The notes beneath the pieces are model-generated. The model saw only the letters and a list, made by a program, of their open reading frames with translations. It made no database searches and was not told the DNA's origin. Source: Dyadobacter bucti (GTDB lineage: Bacteria > Bacteroidota > Bacteroidia > Cytophagales > Spirosomataceae). From it: a stretch of DNA of 64,000 nt. The position numbers and the translations under genes are program-made. The stretch spans positions 434,001-498,000 of the forward strand of contig NZ_SWFP01000004.1 of NCBI RefSeq assembly GCF_005869225.1, read 5' to 3'. This document shows, one piece after another, positions 52,415-59,917 of the stretch; positions within the stretch are counted from its first letter, which is position 1; every line of letters starts with the position of its first letter.

Positions 52415-53368
52415 TTATTTCTTCTGGATCTCTTCGTATTTCTCAGCCAGTTTTCGGATATCGAAGCTGAACTCAATGAATTTTTCTTCCCATTCGGCCG
52501 CTGTCTCCGTCGTATATTGGTAAAATCCGTGCGCGTTACTAACCCCCTTTGCCCCGGCGGCGACCAGCTTTTCCATGGACTCAGGCGTTTTGATGGTGTT
52601 GTCAAGATCCGGGAAAAGATCTTTCATGACGGTCAGGTAAGCGGGTATGCCGGTAAGGTCCATGAACCGGAAAGGCCCGGCAAACGTGATCCAGTAACCC
52701 AGGTCATTCCGGAGCGAACGGTCCACATCCTCTGGGGTAGCATAGCCGTTTTCGACCAGATTAAATGCTTCCCGCAGCATGGCGTACATGATCCTGTTGG
52801 TAATAAAGCCGCGGATATCTTTTTTCAGAACGGACGGTTCCTTACCCCAGCTTTCCGCCAGTGCCACGATCTTTTGCGCATAAATTATATCCGAATCCCT
52901 GCCGCAGATCACTTCCATAAAACGGGTAATGTGCGCAGGCTCAGCCCAGTGTATCCCGAGCAGCCTTTCCGGGTATTGCAATCCTTCCTGCAAAATCGTG
53001 ACCGGGATTGCCGAGGTATTGCTGCCGATGACTGCTTCCGGTGCAAGTACTTTTTCGAGTTGCCGGTAAAGGTCTTTTTTGGCTTCTAGGCTTTCGGTAA
53101 TCGTCTCAATCACCACCTCGTGATCTGCAAGAAGCGTTAGGTCGTCCGTGATTGTCAGATTATCGATAATTGTTTCCGGTACGTCTGCCACCAAGCCTTC
53201 GTCTTTTAATTCATTCAAAAAATGAAGAATACGTTTCCGGGCGGTTTTGGCCTCGTCCATATCCAGCACCAGCGAGGTAACTTTGTGACCGGCCGCCAGG
53301 ATGCAGGTGGCGATGCTGCTGCCCATCAGACCCAGGCCCACTGTGCCGATATTTATTTTTGTATCCAT
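52415..53368 (-). CDS. 3-hydroxyacyl-CoA dehydrogenase-family protein (possible sugar-acid dehydrogenase)
   Basis: The NAD fold is INIGTVGLGLMGSSIATCILAAGH. The catalytic region is ASN-like (GSNTSAIPVT) and the His is in LLGIHWAEPAHITRFMEVICG; the C-terminal helical domain has IRGFITNRIMYAMLREAFNLVENGYATPEDVD and the late NAHGFYQY. The HWAEP segment and single C-terminal domain resemble lambda-crystallin/L-gulonate 3-dehydrogenase-type members more than fatty-acid enzymes. Spacing to the next gene is 1 nt. Confidence 0.85.
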   Translation of the reverse strand: MDTKINIGTVGLGLMGSSIATCILAAGHKVTSLVLDMDEAKTARKRILHFLNELKDEGLVADVPETIIDNLTITDDLTLLADHEVVIETITESLEAKKDLYRQLEKVLAPEAVIGSNTSAIPVTILQEGLQYPERLLGIHWAEPAHITRFMEVICGRDSDIIYAQKIVALAESWGKEPSVLKKDIRGFITNRIMYAMLREAFNLVENGYATPEDVDRSLRNDLGYWITFAGPFRFMDLTGIPAYLTVMKDLFPDLDNTIKTPESMEKLVAAGAKGVSNAHGFYQYTTETAAEWEEKFIEFSFDIRKLAEKYEEIQKK

Positions 53369-53386
53369 AATCCTGGCTTTCCGATC

Positions 53387-53767
53387 CTATTTGATTTTCG
53401 CGATCGCATCGATCTCGACTTTGATACCGTCTCCCAAAACCGACTGCACGGTTGTCCGCGCTGGCTTGATGCCAGGAAAAAACGAGGCGTATACCGCATT
53501 GTACCGGTCAAATTCATGGATGTCGCTGAGGTGTGAAGTGCATTTCACAATGTTATCCATTGTGCCGCCGGCAGCCTCAATGATCTTTTTGATGTGCATC
53601 AGTGTGTTGGTGGTTTCTTCCTCGATCGTGCCCCGGATTACTTCTCCGGTCGCCAGATCCACAGAGCCCTGGCCGCTGATGAACAGCCAGCCGTCTACCA
53701 GCACACCGGCCGAGTATGCGCCGGTGTCTACCTGTTTTTCGGGGTGTTTTATTTCAATTTTATTCAT
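53387..53767 (-). CDS. RidA-family deaminase-like protein
   Basis: At 126 aa it has the family length. Motifs include DGWLFISGQGSVDLATGEVIRGTIEEETTNTLMHIKKIIEAAGGTMDNIVKCTSHL, then ARTTVQSVLGDGIKVEIDAIAKIK. The usual catalytic Arg (before the final RxxV) is in PARTTVQ. RidA removes reactive enamines or imines made by PLP enzymes, which would suit a pathway that handles an amino sugar. It overlaps the creatininase gene by 8 nt. Confidence 0.9.
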   Translation of the reverse strand: MNKIEIKHPEKQVDTGAYSAGVLVDGWLFISGQGSVDLATGEVIRGTIEEETTNTLMHIKKIIEAAGGTMDNIVKCTSHLSDIHEFDRYNAVYASFFPGIKPARTTVQSVLGDGIKVEIDAIAKIK

Positions 53768-54554
53768 GGGATAAATCGGGTAGCAATGGCCAGTTTTTAA
53801 ATGATGTTATAAAATCTGATACGGACCTGACCGCGTTTTCAATGAGGTGCTGACCTTTTTCGGCGGTAGCGAGCTGCGGGTGGCCGCTGCTTCCGTTGGA
53901 CGAAATGTAGGCGGTTTGTTTGAAGAGCGTCACGCCTTTGTAGGGCTCGTCGTCTTCAAACGGGATAAATCCGTTGGTTTCCGGACGGACAGATCTTTCA
54001 GCCATGTTCATCCATACTTTTTCGGGAAAGAGATGCAGCATCATGCTCGTCTCATATTCGCAGGCGTGACTGAGCGCAGGGCTTTCCATGGGAGCGGCCC
54101 CGGCGAAAATACTCCCGGCAGTTTCCCAATAGGTTACCAGCGCAATGTTAGGCGACATGGTACTGTCATATCGGTTGCCGAGCAGCGCCAGGGCCTGCTT
54201 CACGGGCGTGATATTGCCCCCATGTCCGTTGAGTAATATAATTTTCCGGAATCCATTGTTCAGCAGTGATTCTACGAGCTCGACAATCGCCTGGGTATAA
54301 GTTGTAATGGAAAGGCTCAGCGTGCCCCCAAACGACAAATGATGGTGGCTGGAACCAAACGGCAGGGTCGGACAAAGTAAAATATCGTCCTGCAGAAGCG
54401 CCTCGCAACCAGCCGCTACGTGCGAAACGATGTCGGTATCCGTCGACACTGCCATGTGTGGCCCGTGCTGTTCGGTAGCCCCCAGGGGCAATATTACGAC
54501 TTTGCCGCGTGTCTGCTGGTTGATCGTTTTATATGTCAGGTTGGCAAAAAGCAT
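53760..54554 (-). CDS. Creatininase-family amidohydrolase
   Basis: The 264-aa protein shows metal-binding motifs VILPLGATEQHGPHMAVSTDTDI (E and H), FGSSHHHLSFGGTLSLS, ILLNGHGGN (GHGGN) and LSHACEYETSMMLHLFPE. It hydrolyses small amides or lactams in the cytoplasm. As the first gene after a strong promoter with an operator (54581-54616) it opens the catabolic operon; the substrate is not known. Confidence 0.9.
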   Translation of the reverse strand: MLFANLTYKTINQQTRGKVVILPLGATEQHGPHMAVSTDTDIVSHVAAGCEALLQDDILLCPTLPFGSSHHHLSFGGTLSLSITTYTQAIVELVESLLNNGFRKIILLNGHGGNITPVKQALALLGNRYDSTMSPNIALVTYWETAGSIFAGAAPMESPALSHACEYETSMMLHLFPEKVWMNMAERSVRPETNGFIPFEDDEPYKGVTLFKQTAYISSNGSSGHPQLATAEKGQHLIENAVRSVSDFITSFKNWPLLPDLSHE

Positions 54555-54580
54555 GGGCTTAGGTTTGAATAACTATCGTT

Positions 54581-54616
54581 CAAATGTAAATATTAAATTT
54601 TTTGTATACAAAATTT
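54581..54616 (-). promoter_or_regulatory. Promoter and palindromic operator of the creatininase operon
   Basis: On the minus strand a TTG (54609-54611) and TACATTTG (54581-54588) are 20 nt apart. The palindrome TTTTGTATACAAAA (54600-54613), of the kind bound by GntR/FCD regulators, covers the -33 element, so a bound regulator would block RNA polymerase. The transcript would start near 54574, ~20 nt before the ATG. Confidence 0.75.
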
Positions 54617-54658
54617 ATATAATTTAGTTTACAAAAAATTTCCGTGTGATTTCTCGAC

Positions 54659-56752
54659 TCAAAAATCGGGTTTAAAGAGTTCTTCAAACCGTTCTTTGGA
54701 AACATTTCCGGGGTCGTTCTGTATACGGTAATCCAGAACTTTCAAAGACAGTTTTTGCCAGAGACCATACTCTACATCAAACCTGCCCAGCATGGTATTG
54801 AGCCGGTAGGGCATGTATTCGTTGAGCCAGGATTGTCGGTAGGCTTCTTTTAATTCGCCGGCTTCGTCCATCAGGTCCACCAGCAGCCCGTGGCATGGGT
54901 AGGTAAGGTCATAGACCACGAAGTCATTTTTCTTTTTGGCGAGCATGGATTCGTTCCAGCGGTCGCAGATCGTTTTTGCCCAGATAAACCTGGTGGCCGA
55001 ATACTTCACCAGCCGGGCAGATACCAGCAATGAATGGATCCAGCCGGTGTCCTTTTCTGCACATTTTTTCAACGCCAGTATACAGGCATCTTCCGCTTCC
55101 TGGCTGGCCTTTCTGGCGTTTTTGAAATCTTCGAAATGTGCCTGTGTGTTTTTCAGGTAATAAGGCTGAAACGGGTTCGACCAGCTTTCGACAATGGTGC
55201 CGCGCGGGACGCCGTTTGTGTTTTTGCCGAGACATTTGTTGAGGTAACTTCCTGCGAGCGCCATTTTTGAAAATGCTTCTTTCATTTCTTCCCCTGCTGC
55301 CGGAAATACGATAGCCGCATAATGGTCGCTGAAAGTATTTTTATCCGGTACTTTTCCCTGCCAGGCCCCGATGCTTCCGTAAGCCATGAACAGCCAGGAT
55401 GACCGCACGAACGGCTCTACCGGATCAGTCCAGACGGAATTGATAAAACCGAGGGTCTGGTTTTTCATTCCGGCCTGCAAACACAGGTCAATATTGTCGT
55501 AGGTGTAGGCTGCATCAGGGTATACGTGGCCCCAGCCGGAGACGGCGGGCTGAATGAAAAAGTCCTTTTTTTCTTTCAAAACAGGATTCAGATACCGGTT
55601 GATCTCCGCGGTGTCGGGCTTGTATTCCCATATCACCGGGATCACCTCCTGCGGCAGCTTTTTCATGATATCGGGATAATAATTGTTCATATCCGTCCAT
55701 GCGAGCACGGTTTTGCCGTATTTTCTCAGTTCCTCCTGCACAAAAGTGAGTTGTTTAAGCCAGAGCTCCTCTGAGTTGATTTTGATATCACCGTCGTCGG
55801 CGATGCGTTTGGTTTCCCAGGTTTCGTCAAACCCTACGTGGATAAAAGGGCTGGGGAAAAGGTCAGTGTATTGCTTGATCCAGTTTTTCAGCAATGCGTT
55901 GGTGCCAGGATTGCGCGGGTCCAGCTCGTGTCCGTACTTACCGATGGCGAGGTCCGCATATTTTTCATTTCTGACCAGTTCATGCAGGTGGCCGTAGAGG
56001 TTCAGGAAAGGGATCACATCTATGTGCCTCTCTTTTCCGTAAGCAATGACCGTCCTGATCTGTTCTTTGGCATAACCCGCTTTGAATCCTACGGACGGGA
56101 AGCCGTCCAGTTCTATACTTACTTCATTGTAAAAATAGTACTGATTGGTTTTCCACTCTGCCAGAAAATCGATCTGTTTTTTGATCTCGTCCATTGTCAG
56201 TAACCCTCCGTGGGCAAAATCCATCATCATGCCGCGGTAGGGAAGTTTCGGACTGTCGCTTATTTCGACATGCGGGATAACTGTCTCTGTGCCGGTCCCG
56301 GTGATCAGCTGTCGGATGGTCTGTACGGCGTAAAAGAGGCCGGCGGAGGTTTGGGCGCTGATGCTGATCCGTTTTGAATTGATACTGATACTGTATTTTT
56401 CCCGGTCGCGACTTCCGTCGATCTCGCTGACAGACGGCAGTTCACCGCCATTTTCTTTTACGGTATAAATGACGGAAGCCGATTGGGCAGACGCTGCTTT
56501 TCTCAGGGTTTTTCCTGTCTTCAAGCTGATAGTCTTTGTGAGCTCGTTCAGGGCAAAACGGATATCCGGACTTGCGGAGGCCGGGATATGAACGGAAAGA
56601 TTTTGAAGTGGCAAATTGCCCTGGCCATACTGAACGCTTTCGGGTTCCGGAAGTAACACCGGTTTCTGAGCTGGAACGGTCGTTCCAAAAGCGAACAGGA
56701 TCGTGAATACCAGTAAAAATTTGATTGTTTTGGCGGATTGGATCGGGTGCAT
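54659..56752 (-). CDS. GH20-type beta-N-acetylhexosaminidase-like exported protein
   Basis: The start at 56752 (MHPIQSAKTIKFLLVFTILFAFG) gives a signal peptide ending VPAQ; the longer frame from 56833 adds 27 unlikely residues. Residues ~30-150 are the GH20b domain (LLPEPESVQYGQGNLPL, SAGLFYAVQTIRQLI). The barrel has PYRGMMMDFAHGGLLTMDEIKKQIDFLAEWK, VIPFLNLYGHLHEL and HVGFDETWETK. GH20 uses a D-E pair, usually in GGDE; here the D-E is kept but the second Gly is Phe. It should cleave a terminal N-acyl-amino sugar or a relative. Confidence 0.82.
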   Translation of the reverse strand: MHPIQSAKTIKFLLVFTILFAFGTTVPAQKPVLLPEPESVQYGQGNLPLQNLSVHIPASASPDIRFALNELTKTISLKTGKTLRKAASAQSASVIYTVKENGGELPSVSEIDGSRDREKYSISINSKRISISAQTSAGLFYAVQTIRQLITGTGTETVIPHVEISDSPKLPYRGMMMDFAHGGLLTMDEIKKQIDFLAEWKTNQYYFYNEVSIELDGFPSVGFKAGYAKEQIRTVIAYGKERHIDVIPFLNLYGHLHELVRNEKYADLAIGKYGHELDPRNPGTNALLKNWIKQYTDLFPSPFIHVGFDETWETKRIADDGDIKINSEELWLKQLTFVQEELRKYGKTVLAWTDMNNYYPDIMKKLPQEVIPVIWEYKPDTAEINRYLNPVLKEKKDFFIQPAVSGWGHVYPDAAYTYDNIDLCLQAGMKNQTLGFINSVWTDPVEPFVRSSWLFMAYGSIGAWQGKVPDKNTFSDHYAAIVFPAAGEEMKEAFSKMALAGSYLNKCLGKNTNGVPRGTIVESWSNPFQPYYLKNTQAHFEDFKNARKASQEAEDACILALKKCAEKDTGWIHSLLVSARLVKYSATRFIWAKTICDRWNESMLAKKKNDFVVYDLTYPCHGLLVDLMDEAGELKEAYRQSWLNEYMPYRLNTMLGRFDVEYGLWQKLSLKVLDYRIQNDPGNVSKERFEELFKPDF

Positions 56753-56774
56753 TCGTTTTTGTAATAAATAAGAA

Positions 56775-56888
56775 TTATTTGGTTTTCCACCGGAGGAGGT
56801 CGTCAACCGATTTTGTGACGTCAACGTTTTCATTTGCAGGGATCAGGAAAACATTGCTTTGAAAATGTAGCTCCTGGGTAATGGCATT
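56775..56888 (-). pseudogene. Possible 3' remnant of a gene preceding GH20
   Basis: A frame without start codon encodes ITQELHFQSNVFLIPANENV, then DVTKSVDDLLRWKTK and a stop. It looks protein-like and ends 22 nt before the chosen GH20 start, a normal operon spacing. I cannot name a family, and it may be chance. Confidence 0.25.
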
Positions 56889-57123
56889 TCAAATCCGATA
56901 CGTACCGTTGCAGGACTTGTTTCATCGCATTCGTGCGGTGGATCGGTCGCCCAGATTTGTAGCTTTTTTCACCGGAGCTTGTATCCGCAGGCACTCGTTC
57001 TTAAAGGTTGATCCACTGGCGACTGGATTGGTAAAAAATTTGCCCAGTGAACTCTTCATGAACAATGTTAGTCTGAAATTCAGAGAATGGTTTTTGTTAT
57101 CATATTTTCTAATTTTTTGATTA

Positions 57124-57150
57124 CAAATATATTTTTATTTTGTTTACATA
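57124..57150 (-). promoter_or_regulatory. Promoter-like box with GntR-type motif upstream of GH20
   Basis: A minus-strand TATATTTG lies at 57124-57131. TATGTAAACAAAAT (57150 to 57137) is identical to the 14-mer next to the GntR start. No -33 TTG is clear. Confidence 0.5.
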
Positions 57151-57263
57151 AAAATGCAGAGCGTGATATTTTTTAAATTCATAACCCGATGAATCGGTTG
57201 CTGTTATTGCCGGCTGATTCAGGATTTGTTTTGGCAGGTATGGAAGTACATGAGGTGTGGAAG

Positions 57264-57305
57264 TAAAAAAGAAAACCTCTGCGGATTTCTTTCGCAGAGG
57301 TTTTC
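57264..57305 (-). terminator. Intrinsic terminator of the GntR gene
   Basis: GAAAACCTCTGCG (57271-57283) and CGCAGAGGTTTTC (57293-57305) form a perfect 13-bp stem. On the minus strand it is followed by six T (57270 to 57265). It lies 41 nt after the GntR stop. Confidence 0.92.
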
Positions 57306-57346
57306 TGATGGTGCTACGCAGGTTCGGTAACTGTCACAAAAAGTGT

Positions 57347-57985
57347 TTAGGTCAGATCCAGGGATGCTACCTCGCCTCGCTCCAGATGTTTTGTCAGGGC
57401 TTCTTCGGCTCGTTTCAGGTCTCGGGCTTTGATACCTGCAACAATTTCCCTGTGCTCCTGGTCGGTCAGTTCATAATCATCCATATGGATCTGCGTTTTG
57501 CCCAGTTTTTGGTGGAAAAGTGGAATGTTGCTGGCTATGTAAAGGTCTACAAGTTTCACGTTGCCGGCACACTCTATCAGCGTTTCATGAAATTTTACGT
57601 CTGCTTCGCACGCTCCGCCAAGATAGCCTCGCTCCACCATGGATGTAAAATCGTCGCAGATTCTTTCCAGCTCGGCAACTCCGTCGGCATCTATTTTCTG
57701 GATCACAAGCCGAAGCGCGCCGATCTCCAGTATCTCCCTGAGTTCACGGATTTTATGGCTGTCTTCTATCGTAAGTGTTTTTACAAAAAAACCGCCTTTT
57801 TCACCCTGTACGATCAGTTGCTCTCCAAGCAGGCGGGTCAGGGCCTCGCGGATTGCCATACGGTTCGCTTCCAGCTTCTGCGCCCATTCGTCTTCTTTCA
57901 AGCGCGTTCCGGATGTAAGCTGGTTGGAGAGTATTTTCTTCCGAAGCTCAGTGTACGCCTTGTTGGAAATTGAATCTTCCTTCAT
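57347..57985 (-). CDS. GntR-family regulator, FCD (FadR-type) subfamily
   Basis: The N-terminal winged helix has SNKAYTELRKKILSNQLTSGTRLKEDEWAQKLEANRMAIREALTRLLGEQLI. The FCD ligand domain (~80-205) has the metal-type residues in ADVKFHETL (D and H), DQEHREIVAGI (H) and the helix ending HLERG. FCD regulators commonly bind sugar acids and repress catabolic genes. A TATGTAAACAAAAT motif lies 3 nt before its ATG and matches sites before GH20 and creatininase, so it probably controls these genes and itself. Confidence 0.92.
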   Translation of the reverse strand: MKEDSISNKAYTELRKKILSNQLTSGTRLKEDEWAQKLEANRMAIREALTRLLGEQLIVQGEKGGFFVKTLTIEDSHKIRELREILEIGALRLVIQKIDADGVAELERICDDFTSMVERGYLGGACEADVKFHETLIECAGNVKLVDLYIASNIPLFHQKLGKTQIHMDDYELTDQEHREIVAGIKARDLKRAEEALTKHLERGEVASLDLT

Positions 57986-57987
57986 AA

Positions 57988-58041
57988 TATGTAAACAAAA
58001 TTATAACTTTCCTGTAAACTTGTTTGCTGAATGCAAATGTA
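57988..58041 (-). promoter_or_regulatory. GntR promoter with autoregulatory motif
   Basis: A minus-strand TACATTTG (58034-58041) could be the -7 box. Between it and the ATG are TATGTAAACAAAAT (57988-58001) and the imperfect palindrome TGTAAACTTGTTTG (58013-58026), placed where a bound protein would stop the polymerase. Confidence 0.5.
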
Positions 58042-58065
58042 GAGAATTATGCTTCCAGATACACA

Positions 58066-58523
58066 CTATCTTTTTTTCATGCCTAGCTGTTGCCTGCGGA
58101 TTGCCGTCAGATAAAATGCATGGAACTTGTCGAGGAAAACGACGTAGAAAGTGTTGTTCACAACATGACCGACGAGTATCGAGCGACCATTGACATGAAT
58201 TCTCGCCCATTTTGCATCCTCCGGAACATTTTTTGGAAAGGTAAATAACGTTCGGTCACTGGCAGGAAAGTCTCCGTAAATTGTAAACTCTCTCCATCTA
58301 CCTGTGCAATTAGTGGTCGGCAACAGTATCCCTGAAGAAGATCCAGAGCTCTCGAAAGCAAACCATCTTTTTGCCAGTCACAGAAAGTCGACCCGCATCT
58401 TTGACTGGAATCCAGATACTGAAATGAAACCTTGAAATTATCTGTGAGATCCGAGACAGAAGCTTTTTTGCGGGCCAAAGATGTTTCCAGTTTGCTCTTT
58501 GGTTTTTTCTTACTGAAATCCAT
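58066..58523 (-). pseudogene. Frameshifted toxin of a Panacea-type toxin-antitoxin module
   Basis: Frame one (from 58523) reads FKVSFQYLDSSQRCGSTFCDW...LLQGYCCRPLIAQVDGE; frame two continues FTIYGDFPASDRTLFTFP...VPEDAKWARIHVNGRSILVGHVVNNTFYVVFLDKFHAFYL. The switch falls at the GA repeat GGAGAGAG (minus strand; 58288-58295). Deleting one AG joins them into one ~151-aa protein. The VPEDAKWA...NTFYVVFLD pattern is known from small proteins beside DUF4065 antitoxins. The gene starts 1 nt after the antitoxin stop. The shift may be real loss, a reversible repeat change or a sequencing error. Confidence 0.75.
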
Positions 58524-58524
58524 T

Positions 58525-59013
58525 TTACAATCCGAGCTCCGTCTTATAATAGGTTTTCATCGTATCTTTTTTGATCAGAACGTCACATCTGTCGCCTGAT
58601 GCGTAACCAGTTCGAGCTTTTTTCCAAGGTTCTTCCTGGTGAGTGGCATCTTCCAGCTCCATATCTGTCCAGGAGGTCAGATTCTTTAGAACATTCTGAA
58701 CTAGGGTCAGCTGACTTGATATCAGTCGAGATTCAACCTGGATATCGGGATTTTCTCCGCCGCCCCATTCCATGTCCCGGTAGAGCAGGGATTTGCCTTT
58801 CATTGCATTAAAGACCGATCTGTTTACCGGCCCGTGGACCCAGGCTTCGTAATCACTGTTCGTCAAAGGCAAGTCGAAATACGCAAGATGGTATGCTTCA
58901 CAATAGTAAAGCAGCTTCTGCAATTTCAGATGTGACATGGGGCCGAAGTTTTTGAGAATGTAGTTGGCGAGGGTCCCCTCATCGATTACCCCAATTTCCT
59001 GAGCTGTTTCCAT
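58525..59013 (-). CDS. Panacea-domain (DUF4065) antitoxin
   Basis: The start at 59013 (METAQEIGVIDEGTLANYIL) is preferred over 59052. The Panacea core is LANYILKNFGPMSHLKLQKLLYYCEAYHLAYFDLPL, then YEAWVHGPVNRSVFNAMKG. Proteins of this type (SocA is the known example) neutralise a partner toxin, in the SocAB case by passing it to ClpXP. It is the first gene of a two-gene unit with the frameshifted toxin. With the toxin broken it may persist as an orphan antitoxin. Confidence 0.88.
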   Translation of the reverse strand: METAQEIGVIDEGTLANYILKNFGPMSHLKLQKLLYYCEAYHLAYFDLPLTNSDYEAWVHGPVNRSVFNAMKGKSLLYRDMEWGGGENPDIQVESRLISSQLTLVQNVLKNLTSWTDMELEDATHQEEPWKKARTGYASGDRCDVLIKKDTMKTYYKTELGL

Positions 59014-59060
59014 TGTATTGATAGTGTATGAGTTATGTTTGTGATTTAACATATTAATAA

Positions 59061-59068
59061 CAAAGATA
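59061..59068 (-). promoter_or_regulatory. -7-type promoter box for the Panacea module
   Basis: The minus strand reads TATCTTTG, matching TAnnTTTG, 48 nt before the antitoxin ATG. No clear -33 TTG is seen. Confidence 0.45.
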
Positions 59069-59156
59069 AAAATTTCCCCAGGAAAGAAAGCCTATCCTGT
59101 CGCTTATTCCAAATGCGAATAGAGAGCATATGTTCGATTGAGCACAATGCCAACAA

Positions 59157-59179
59157 CCAGACAAGATTGACTTGTCTGG
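59157..59179. repeat. Inverted repeat, 9-bp arms
   Basis: CCAGACAAG and CTTGTCTGG pair exactly around ATTGA. It lies 38 nt after the LytTR stop and upstream of the Panacea module. A terminator without a T run or an operator are both possible. Confidence 0.55.
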
Positions 59180-59216
59180 CCCTCAACTTTGTTAGATATA
59201 CGTTGATAAGAAGACG

Positions 59217-59603
59217 TTACCCCACAGCCAAATACTCTACTGCAAGCAGTTCCCCGATCTCCCGGATCCTGCGTCGGGCGATGGGGACTTTGTGGCCGCA
59301 GCTCAGAAGCAGAAGGTCAGCGTCCAGACGGGCCGTGACAAATTCCGGATTTACGATGTAAGATTTGTGTACCCGCATAAAATCCGCCCGCAATGCTTCC
59401 TGTACATTTTTCATGGTTTTCGAAACAAGATACTTTTTACCCTGACGTGTATATACGTAGGTGTAATTTCCTTCTCCCCGCAAGTGCGTGATCTCGCAGG
59501 CAGCAAGCCAAAGTACCTGGCCGGAAATATGGACTGCAATGTGACGGGCGCTTTCCCCGCTGGCGAGGGTAATGATCTTGGAATTCAATAATGATGCTTT
59601 CAT
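59217..59603 (-). CDS. Standalone LytTR DNA-binding protein, 128 aa
   Basis: There is no receiver domain. The LytTR fold covers ~28-125: VLWLAACEITHLRGEGNYTYVYTRQGKKYLVSKTMKNVQEAL, then FMRVHKSYIVNPEFV and ARRRIREIGELL. It is divergent from the two-kinase operon across a 314-nt region holding three LytTR-like boxes, so it may bind there itself. The frame is open upstream of the ATG but has no start codon there. Confidence 0.9.
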   Translation of the reverse strand: MKASLLNSKIITLASGESARHIAVHISGQVLWLAACEITHLRGEGNYTYVYTRQGKKYLVSKTMKNVQEALRADFMRVHKSYIVNPEFVTARLDADLLLLSCGHKVPIARRRIREIGELLAVEYLAVG

Positions 59604-59917
59604 GGCTAATAGATGAACAAGCTGGTTACAAGTTGTTATCCCGCCCGGTACTTCCCGGTTGGGTGCTACAAAAGTGATATCGGGATGGCCACAAGCAAAA
59701 CAGAAATTCGCCGGATTGTGTGTTTTGATATCTGAAACCCACTTTTTGGCTTCTGATCGGTTTACGAGGTAAAAATCGGAGAGAAAAGTCTTACAATCAG
59801 CCGGCAGGCAGTTGAAAGGAAGGTTCCGCCAGTTGACCGGCTGTTTCCGACAATTGACAGAAGATACTTTTCTGTTTCAGGAAACGGCTTTTTACTTTTA
59901 TCGTCTCAATCAATTAT
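59604..59917. other. Divergent regulatory region between LytTR gene and kinase operon
   Basis: The 314 nt contain no supported gene. The notable content is three LytTR-like boxes (59808-59858) followed by a weak -7-like TACTTTTA at 59893-59900, ~18 nt before the kinase ATG. Confidence 0.6.
59808..59858 (+). promoter_or_regulatory. Three LytTR-like boxes at a 21-bp period
   Basis: GCAGTTGAA (59808-59816), CCAGTTGAC (59829-59837) and ACAATTGAC (59850-59858) are direct repeats exactly 21 bp apart, i.e. 9-bp boxes with 12-bp spacers. LytTR proteins such as AgrA bind direct repeats of about this sequence and spacing. They end ~35 nt before the -7-like box, a usual activator position. Confidence 0.75.

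Larger units (their letters stand above)
56753..57346. other. Gene-poor region upstream of the GH20 gene
   Basis: The 594 nt hold a possible gene remnant (56775-56888), a minus-strand promoter-like element with the GntR motif (57124-57150) and the terminator of the GntR gene (57264-57305). A 79-codon plus-strand frame at 56881-57120 has no recognisable features. Confidence 0.6.

Noticed and set aside
56881..57120. 79-codon plus-strand frame between GH20 and GntR
   Set aside because: No family features, and it lies over promoter-like AT-rich DNA read on the other strand.
59604..59870. Stop-free minus-strand extension of the LytTR gene (about 90 codons, ...NPANFCFACGHPDITFVAPN...)
   Set aside because: No ATG, GTG or TTG in the extension, and the LytTR domain is complete from the ATG at 59603; it could be an ancient fused part but cannot be supported.
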